Source: Campylobacter sp. UBA1713 (GTDB lineage: Bacteria > Campylobacterota > Campylobacteria > Campylobacterales > Campylobacteraceae). Taken from it: a DNA stretch of 10,741 nt. Below, one piece after another: positions 5,645 through 10,741 of this stretch (position 1 is its first letter; every line of letters begins with the position of its first letter). A program made the translations under genes and the position numbers. The notes under the pieces were generated by a model. The model was not told where the DNA came from. It saw nothing but the letters and a program-made list of their open reading frames with translations, and made no database searches. The DNA lies in assembly GCA_002317305.1 (NCBI GenBank), contig DCIZ01000086.1, positions 19,449 through 30,189 of the forward strand. Reading direction: 5' to 3'.

Positions 5645-7483
5645 ATGTTTTTCTACGAAGTTGCACTAACTGGGCTGAATCTTTTGCCACTCACATTTGA
5701 GAGCGAACAAAAAGTAGCAGAATTTTGCGAAGTCGAAGTCGAAACAAAAAGCGGCAAAAAACGTGGCTTTGTCCTAAGAGAGGTCGCACGCCCGGAGTTT
5801 GAGACAAAAGCCATCACCGCCGTTTTTTCCACACTCACGCCACACCAAAAGACACTGGCGAAATTCATCGCTCGCTACTACAGCTGCCAACTCGGCGTTA
5901 GTTTGGCACTTTTTACCACAGGCGAACAAAATTTACCAAAAACCGAATTTAAACAAAAATTCGAAAAAACACCCGTTTTGAGCGAAAAACAAAAAAACGC
6001 AGAGGCGTTCCTCCTCGCCCACACGCCCGCACTTCTCTTTGGCGACACAGGCAGCGGCAAAAGCGAAATTTACATTAGCCTCATCGCAAAGGCACTAAAC
6101 GAGGGCAAACAGGCGGTTTTTTTGATGCCAGAAATTTCACTCACACCGCAGATGACAGCGCGACTTCGTGAGTATTTTGGCGACTCTGTCGGCGTTTGGC
6201 ACTCACACGTCAGCAAGCCCGCAAAAGCAAAGCTACTCAAACAGCTCGCCACCGGCGAAGTCCGTCTAGTAGCTGGCGCTCGCTCGGCGCTTTTTTTGCC
6301 ACTCCCAAATTTGTCTCTTGTCATAGTAGACGAAGAGCACGACGAGAGTTACAAAAGCGGCACTTCGCCATTTTACAACGCCCGCGACCTCGCCGTTTTG
6401 TTAGGCGACCGCCACAAAGAAATTCGCGTTGTGCTAGGCTCTGCCACGCCGTCTGTTACCTCGCTTTACAAATTTAAAACACACCGCCTAAACGGGACAT
6501 TTTTTGCGAGCCAAAAGGAATTTTTGTTTGACAAAACGCCCACGTCCGTCTCAAAGATGGTCATTTCACACATCTCAAAAACGCTTGAACAAAAAAAACA
6601 AGCAGTCGTATTTCTGCCCACACGAGCAAATTTTCGCTACCTCATCTGTGGCGTTTGCGGCAAAAGCGTAGAGTGTCCGCACTGCAGCGTGGGCATGAGT
6701 TTACACAAAAACGAAGGCGTTTTAAAGTGCCACTACTGCGGCTTTTTTACTAGACCTAGCAGCGAGTGCGTGGCGTGTGGCGAAGAGGTTTTGCAGGCAC
6801 GAAAAATGGGCACAAGTGAAGTCGTGGAGCAACTCAAAAGGCACTTTCCAGACGCTCGCATCGCCAAATTTGACAGGGACGAGATCACGACCCAAAAAAA
6901 ACTCGAAAGCGTGCTAGAGGCGTTTAACTCGCGCACCATAGACATTTTGGTCGGAACTCAGATGCTGAGTAAAGGACATGACTACCACAGCGTAAATTTA
7001 GCTGTCATTTTGGGGCTTGACGATATGCTAAGTTACGCTGACTTTCGTGCCCGTGAAAAGTGCCTCTCGCTTGCTATGCAAGTAGCCGGACGAGCGGGCA
7101 GAAGTGGCGAAGCGCGCGTGCTTTTGCAGACACTTAGCGAGGAGTTTTTTAGGCGGTTTGTGGAGAACTACGATGCGTTTTACGAGGATGAAGTGCGTTT
7201 TCGTGAGCCGCTTTATCCGCCATTTTCTCGGCTAATGCGAATTTTGATAAACGACAAAAAAGAGGAAAATTGCGCTAAAAAGCTAAACGCCGTGCTAGGC
7301 GAATTTGCAAAAACTGGCGTTGAAGTGGTAGGAAGTGGCAAAGCGGTCGTGGAAAAAGTAGCTGGAACTTTTCGCTACTACGTGCTTTTGAGGGCAAAAG
7401 AGCCCGCCGTTTTGCTTAGGTGCGGCGAGATAGCGCTAAAAAACGGCTGCAAACCAGACATTGATCCGCTAAATTTTGGCTAA
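5645..7483 (+). CDS. priA: Replication restart helicase PriA
   Basis: PriA is a 3'-5' superfamily 2 DNA helicase that recognises abandoned forks and D-loops and starts primosome reassembly. From the ATG at 5645 it is 612 aa, shorter than the E. coli protein but usual for this lineage. Visible elements: Walker A GDTGSGKS (133-140), DEEH box (229-232), the SAT-like GSATPS (265-270), eight zinc-binding cysteines in four pairs (335/338, 344/347, 362/365, 375/378), GTQMLSKGHDY (437-447) and motif VI QVAGRAGR (479-486). All key residues are present. The frame also opens with two GTG codons (5639, 5642), but AAGGAG at 5634-5639 is spaced correctly only for the ATG. dnaJ follows after 87 nt on the same strand. 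Confidence 0.97.
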   Translation: MFFYEVALTGLNLLPLTFESEQKVAEFCEVEVETKSGKKRGFVLREVARPEFETKAITAVFSTLTPHQKTLAKFIARYYSCQLGVSLALFTTGEQNLPKTEFKQKFEKTPVLSEKQKNAEAFLLAHTPALLFGDTGSGKSEIYISLIAKALNEGKQAVFLMPEISLTPQMTARLREYFGDSVGVWHSHVSKPAKAKLLKQLATGEVRLVAGARSALFLPLPNLSLVIVDEEHDESYKSGTSPFYNARDLAVLLGDRHKEIRVVLGSATPSVTSLYKFKTHRLNGTFFASQKEFLFDKTPTSVSKMVISHISKTLEQKKQAVVFLPTRANFRYLICGVCGKSVECPHCSVGMSLHKNEGVLKCHYCGFFTRPSSECVACGEEVLQARKMGTSEVVEQLKRHFPDARIAKFDRDEITTQKKLESVLEAFNSRTIDILVGTQMLSKGHDYHSVNLAVILGLDDMLSYADFRAREKCLSLAMQVAGRAGRSGEARVLLQTLSEEFFRRFVENYDAFYEDEVRFREPLYPPFSRLMRILINDKKEENCAKKLNAVLGEFAKTGVEVVGSGKAVVEKVAGTFRYYVLLRAKEPAVLLRCGEIALKNGCKPDIDPLNFG

Positions 7484-7516
7484 TTTATCTTTTTATTAGC
7501 TTAAATTTGATATTTT

Positions 7517-7522
7517 TATAGT
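7517..7522 (+). promoter_or_regulatory. Possible -10 box for dnaJ
   Basis: TATAGT sits in an AT-rich stretch between priA and dnaJ, about 50 nt before the GTG start. There is no CIRCE-like inverted repeat here, so no sign of HrcA control. Read-through from priA is equally possible. Confidence 0.3.
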
Positions 7523-7570
7523 TTTTAAATGGCGAAAAAATTAAAAGAAATTATTTGAAAGGATAGAGAA

Positions 7571-9046
7571 GTGGATTACTATGAGATTCTTGGCGTTCCA
7601 AAAGACGCAGACACCAGTCAGATCAAGCAAGCTTACAGGAAACTGGCTCTAAAATATCACCCCGACAGAAACGGCGGCGACAAAGAGGCAGAAGAGAGAT
7701 TTAAAGAGGTCAGCGAGGCTTACTCCGTTCTAAGCGATGACGAAAAACGCACCATCTACGACAGACACGGCAGCGAAGGACTAAGTAGCGGTGGCTTTAA
7801 CGGCGGCTTTGATTTTGAAGACCTTTTCAACGACTTTTTCGGCTTTTCTGGACGCACAAAGTCAAACACTGCAAAGCCAAAAACAGCAGACAGATTCGAC
7901 CTAAACGCTGGCGTCGTGATTCAAATTTCGTTCAAAGAGGCGTTTTTTGGGTGCGACAAAGAGATAGTCTTTAACAGAAAGTGCTCGTGCCACGTGTGTG
8001 GTGGCATCGGCTCACGAAACGGCGAGCTAAAAGCTTGCCCACGTTGTGGCGGTGCTGGTGCTTTTCGTTTCCAACAAAACCACGGACAAGTCGAACAAAC
8101 CTGCCCAAACTGCAACGGCACGGGCGCTGTGGTAGAAGAGCCGTGTGAGAGATGTCTCGGGCGTGGATTTGGCACCGAAAAGACAAAAGTCTCTTTTAAA
8201 CTACCAGAAGGCATCACAAACGGCATGCGTCTAAGACTTTCTGGCAAAGGCAACGAAGGGCGAAACGAAAACGGCGACTTGTTCATAGAGGTAGAGGTAG
8301 AAGAAGACGAACACTTCATGCGCTCAAACGACAACATTTTCCTCGAAGTCCCTGTTCTCTTTACCCAAGCAGCACTCGGCGAGACCATAAAGGTAGAAGG
8401 ACTCCGTAGCGACGTGGAAGTCCACATGGAAGTCGGCACAAAAGATGGCGAGCTTTTCCGCTTCGCTGGCGGTGGCGCACGGAATCCACAAAGCGGACGC
8501 ATCGGCGACTTTATAGTGCAAATAAGCATCCAAATGCCTCGCTCACTCTCACGCGAGCAGGAGCTTTTGCTTCGCAGAATTCAAGACAGCTTTGGCATCC
8601 AAAGAAATTTACCTGTTTCGCGCTATGACGAGCGACTTAGCATCGCAAAACAAAAAAGTTCATCTATCTTTCAAAACATCGCTAGCGACTTTAAGGGCGC
8701 GATGGACGACTCAGCTGACGACCTAAAAGGCGTAGCGCACGACTTGCAAAGCGGCTTAAAAACTCTCTTTGGTAAGGCTTTTGGTGGCAAACACAAAGAT
8801 GAACACGAGCACGAAGAGGAGGAGTATGTGCACTCTGGCGAATACAACTTCCGCGAGCGAGATGAGAGGCGAGATGAAAGAGACTACCGCGAGCGTAGAG
8901 ATGAGCGATGGGACGACAGGCGAGATGAACGCGACTACCGCGAGCGTAGAGATGAGCGATGGGACGAGCGCGACTACCGCGACAGACGCGATGAAAGAGA
9001 CCGCTGGGACGAGCGTAGAGACGAGCGCGACTACCGCGACCGCTGA
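7571..9046 (+). CDS. dnaJ: DnaJ (Hsp40) co-chaperone with long charged C-terminal tail
   Basis: DnaJ delivers substrates to DnaK and stimulates its ATPase. The GTG start at 7571 is set by an AAAGGA site and by the DYYEILGV opening. The J domain has HPD at 30-32. A Gly/Phe stretch follows (74-94). The zinc domain has all four CxxCxGxG motifs (140-147, 156-163, 178-185, 192-199), and the beta-rich substrate domain runs to about 345. A usual DnaJ would end near 370-385, but this one is 491 aa. Residues about 362-405 look like an amphipathic helix ([20 protein letters not shown]); 408-420 is His/Glu-rich; 428-491 is almost entirely Arg, Asp, Glu with regular Tyr and Trp. The core is surely DnaJ; the role of the tail is unknown. 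Confidence 0.96.
   Translation: MDYYEILGVPKDADTSQIKQAYRKLALKYHPDRNGGDKEAEERFKEVSEAYSVLSDDEKRTIYDRHGSEGLSSGGFNGGFDFEDLFNDFFGFSGRTKSNTAKPKTADRFDLNAGVVIQISFKEAFFGCDKEIVFNRKCSCHVCGGIGSRNGELKACPRCGGAGAFRFQQNHGQVEQTCPNCNGTGAVVEEPCERCLGRGFGTEKTKVSFKLPEGITNGMRLRLSGKGNEGRNENGDLFIEVEVEEDEHFMRSNDNIFLEVPVLFTQAALGETIKVEGLRSDVEVHMEVGTKDGELFRFAGGGARNPQSGRIGDFIVQISIQMPRSLSREQELLLRRIQDSFGIQRNLPVSRYDERLSIAKQKSSSIFQNIASDFKGAMDDSADDLKGVAHDLQSGLKTLFGKAFGGKHKDEHEHEEEEYVHSGEYNFRERDERRDERDYRERRDERWDDRRDERDYRERRDERWDERDYRDRRDERDRWDERRDERDYRDR
8867..8968 (+). repeat. In-frame 51-bp tandem duplication in the dnaJ tail
   Basis: Units 8867-8917 and 8918-8968 are identical at 48 of 51 bases and encode the 17-residue unit [16 protein letters not shown](D/E). 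Shorter, more diverged pieces of the same unit extend to the stop codon. The period is a multiple of three, so copy-number change would keep the frame. Confidence 0.92.
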
Positions 9047-9120
9047 TTTTAGAGTGCGTGCGGAGTGCATTCAGAATGCGGAGTGCGGAATTTGCGATTA
9101 TTAAAAAAGCAAAAACCAAC

Positions 9121-9165
9121 GCCGTCATTCTGAGGGAGGCGTAGCCGACCGAAGAATCCCCCGCC
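9121..9165 (+). repeat. REP-like intergenic repeat, copy 2
   Basis: It begins GCCGTCATTCTGAGGGAGGC and ends GAAGAATCCCCCGCC, nearly the same as 10620-10665. It lies between the convergent dnaJ and MFS genes. The rest of this 205-nt gap (9047-9251) holds CGGAGTGCGG-type heptamer motifs and no gene. Confidence 0.8.
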
Positions 9166-9251
9166 TTTTGAGCGAGTGAAAAACTCAAATTCACAAAAAA
9201 GCGAATTTATCAAATTCCGCTTTCCGCTTTCCGCACTCCGCACGCAAAACC

Positions 9252-10457
9252 CTACTTTCGTCTCCACCGCATAAAAAACCTTCGCACCAAAAACCAGTGT
9301 TTCGCAAAATAGACCACACTCGCACACACCAAACTCCCGCTCATCACCAAAGCAAGCGGCAAAGGCGAATTTGCCTCCACCACGCCCACCAGCGCACTCA
9401 CCGCACCCGCCAGCGCAAACTGCGTAAAACCAAAAAGCGCCGAAGCCGTGCCCGACAAACTCTTAAAGCGCGCCATCGCAAGGCTCGTTACATTTGGCAC
9501 GACAAAACCAAGCGAAGATATCATAAAAAACAAATTTACCTCAAACACCCAAAAACCCAAATTTAATACGCCACCGACCACCAGCAAAACGCAAAAAACG
9601 CTCATCGCACAAAAAGCATAAGGCAAAATGCTGTATGGCGAAAAACGCCGAACCAAAAAGGCGTTTATGTTAGACCCCGTCATCATTCCCAGCGCATTTA
9701 GCCCAAAAATCAAGCCATAACTGCTATTTGTCAGCCCAAAATGTGTCATAAAAACAAAAGATGAGCCAGCGATGTAGGCAAAAATCATGCTCATAGCAAG
9801 CGCGCCAGAAAACATAAAAGTCAAAAATTTCGTATCTGTGGCGACTTTTTTATAGCCCTGCAAAATGGCTTTGTGTGAAAAAGATTTGCGTGTGCGGTTG
9901 CTCTCTTTGAGCCCAAAAAAGACAAAAAGCCAAAGCAAAACGCCGCAAAACGCCAGCACGTCAAAGATGAACCGCCAGCCAAAAGTGTTTTCTACAAATG
10001 AGCCTAGTGTCGGTGCTAGCATGGGCGCAAGCGAGCCGACCACCATCATCAAAGCAAACGCTGCTGCTGCGTCTTTTACACCAAATGTGTCGTTTATGAC
10101 GGCGCGGGCGATGACTACGCCAGCACAACCGCCGAGTGCCTGAACGAAACGAAGCGCTATGAAAACGGCGATGTCGTCTGTGAAATTTAGCGCTAGACTT
10201 GCCAGCGCAAAGATGGCGATGCCAAAAAGTGCGGGAATTTTACGCCCAAAAGTGTCGCTTAAAGGTCCGTAAACGAGCTGTCCGAAGCTAAACGCAACAA
10301 AAAACGCGCTAAGCGTGAGCTGCATGTGAAAGGGCTCAGCACCAAAACTCTCTGCGATGCGCTCCATCGCGGGCAGGTACATATCTGTCGCAAGCGGCGC
10401 AACGGCACTCATGTAGGCTAAAATGGTGATAAATATAAATTTTTGTGATTTTGTCAA
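9252..10457 (-). CDS. MFS drug-resistance transporter, Bcr/CflA type
   Basis: This is a predicted inner-membrane proton-driven efflux pump of the DHA1 major facilitator group. The 401 aa length and about 12 hydrophobic segments fit. The N-terminus carries ATDMYLPAM (23-31), with the Asp conserved in Bcr/CflA proteins, and the loop 2-3 motif A as GPLSDTFGRK (64-73). The C-terminus is basic (RRFFMRWRRK). The start is a TTG at 10457, chosen because AAAAGGA lies at the right distance and the hydrophobic first helix starts straight after; the next ATG (codon 16) would cut into that helix. The substrate cannot be told from sequence; chloramphenicol, bicyclomycin or sulphonamide-type export is known for relatives. 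It stands alone, convergent to dnaJ. Confidence 0.9.
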   Translation of the reverse strand: MTKSQKFIFITILAYMSAVAPLATDMYLPAMERIAESFGAEPFHMQLTLSAFFVAFSFGQLVYGPLSDTFGRKIPALFGIAIFALASLALNFTDDIAVFIALRFVQALGGCAGVVIARAVINDTFGVKDAAAAFALMMVVGSLAPMLAPTLGSFVENTFGWRFIFDVLAFCGVLLWLFVFFGLKESNRTRKSFSHKAILQGYKKVATDTKFLTFMFSGALAMSMIFAYIAGSSFVFMTHFGLTNSSYGLIFGLNALGMMTGSNINAFLVRRFSPYSILPYAFCAMSVFCVLLVVGGVLNLGFWVFEVNLFFMISSLGFVVPNVTSLAMARFKSLSGTASALFGFTQFALAGAVSALVGVVEANSPLPLALVMSGSLVCASVVYFAKHWFLVRRFFMRWRRK

Positions 10458-10585
10458 ATTTGATCCTTTTGTTTTTTTGTCTGTTAGTTTATCTAAATTT
10501 GCCTGAATTTTAAATTTATGTTGTGGAAAAATAGCAGAAAAGTAGTAACGCTGTTATTTGAAAGTGCAAATTCTAACCAGAGCAC

Positions 10586-10607
10586 AAATTCGTCAAAATT
10601 CGAAAAA
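10586..10607 (+). repeat. 22-bp dispersed repeat, copy 2
   Basis: Exact copy of 5279-5300, here just before REP-like copy 3 and upstream of the transporter gene. Confidence 0.7.
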
Positions 10608-10619
10608 GCACAAACAAAC

Positions 10620-10665
10620 GCCGTCATTCTGAGGGAGGCGTAAGCCGAACGAAGAATCCCCCGCC
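10620..10665 (+). repeat. REP-like intergenic repeat, copy 3
   Basis: Starts GCCGTCATTCTGAGGGAGGC and ends GAAGAATCCCCCGCC, almost identical to 9121-9165 with small changes in the centre (TAAGCCGAAC for TAGCCGACC). Confidence 0.8.
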
Positions 10666-10694
10666 TGGCGAGGGAGAAGAATCTTTGAATAAAC

Positions 10695-10737
10695 GCCGTC
10701 ATTCTGAGGGAGGCGTTAGGCGACCGAAGAATCCCCT
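10695..10737 (+). repeat. REP-like intergenic repeat, copy 4
   Basis: A second unit 29 nt after copy 3 in the same orientation, GCCGTCATTCTGAGGGAGGC to GAAGAATCCCCT, near the window edge. The 3' end is shorter than in the other copies. Confidence 0.75.
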
Positions 10738-10741
10738 GAAA

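Noticed and set aside
7484..7570. CIRCE site upstream of dnaJ
   Set aside because: No TTAGCACTC or GAGTGCTAA half-site is present in the gap.
7921..8529. Minus-strand ORF of 202 aa inside dnaJ
   Set aside because: Shadow frame opposite a fully conserved DnaJ coding region, with Ser/Pro-rich meaningless product.
8691..9194. Minus-strand ORF of 167 aa rich in Arg, His, Ala across the dnaJ end
   Set aside because: It is antisense to the repetitive dnaJ tail and continues into a REP-like unit (the SLRMT-type translation is typical of such repeats). It has no recognisable domain.
10493..10702. Minus-strand ORF of 69 aa at the right end
   Set aside because: Its N-terminal half is translated from REP-like copy 3 (ILRSAYASLRMT), a known source of false ORFs.

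Overview
The window looks chromosomal and is most likely from Campylobacterota, probably a Campylobacter with moderate GC. The reasons are the short (260 aa) HrcA, the hrcA-grpE-dnaK order behind a CIRCE operator, the compact 612 aa PriA, and the AAGGAG/AAAGGA ribosome sites. Species cannot be fixed from the sequence alone.

Layout. Positions 1-374 hold no gene; they are filled with palindromic and REP-like repeats. Positions 375-5223 form a minus-strand heat-shock operon: a consensus sigma70 promoter with an adjoining CIRCE operator, then hrcA, grpE, an AT-richer insertion of four ORFs, and dnaK last. The inserted ORFs are two tandem paralogous copies of a two-gene module: a 48-50 aa charged protein whose 3' end overlaps the start of a membrane-anchored helical protein. 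Positions 5224-5644 are a repeat-rich divergent intergenic region. priA (5645-7483) and dnaJ (7571-9046) follow on the plus strand. A minus-strand Bcr/CflA-type MFS drug transporter (9252-10457) converges on dnaJ. REP-like repeats lie between dnaJ and the transporter and beyond the transporter start.

How the genes work together. HrcA represses its own operon at CIRCE. GrpE is the nucleotide exchange factor for DnaK, and DnaJ is the J-domain partner of DnaK, encoded here in a separate unit behind the replication-restart helicase PriA. The inserted module sits where it would be co-transcribed with the chaperones.

The strongest candidates for something new are: (i) the duplicated small-ORF/membrane-protein module inside the hrcA-grpE-dnaK operon; (ii) a DnaJ with an extra C-terminal tail of about 115 residues that ends in Arg/Asp/Glu repeats; and (iii) a family of intergenic palindromes whose 21-nt arms differ between copies yet stay complementary.
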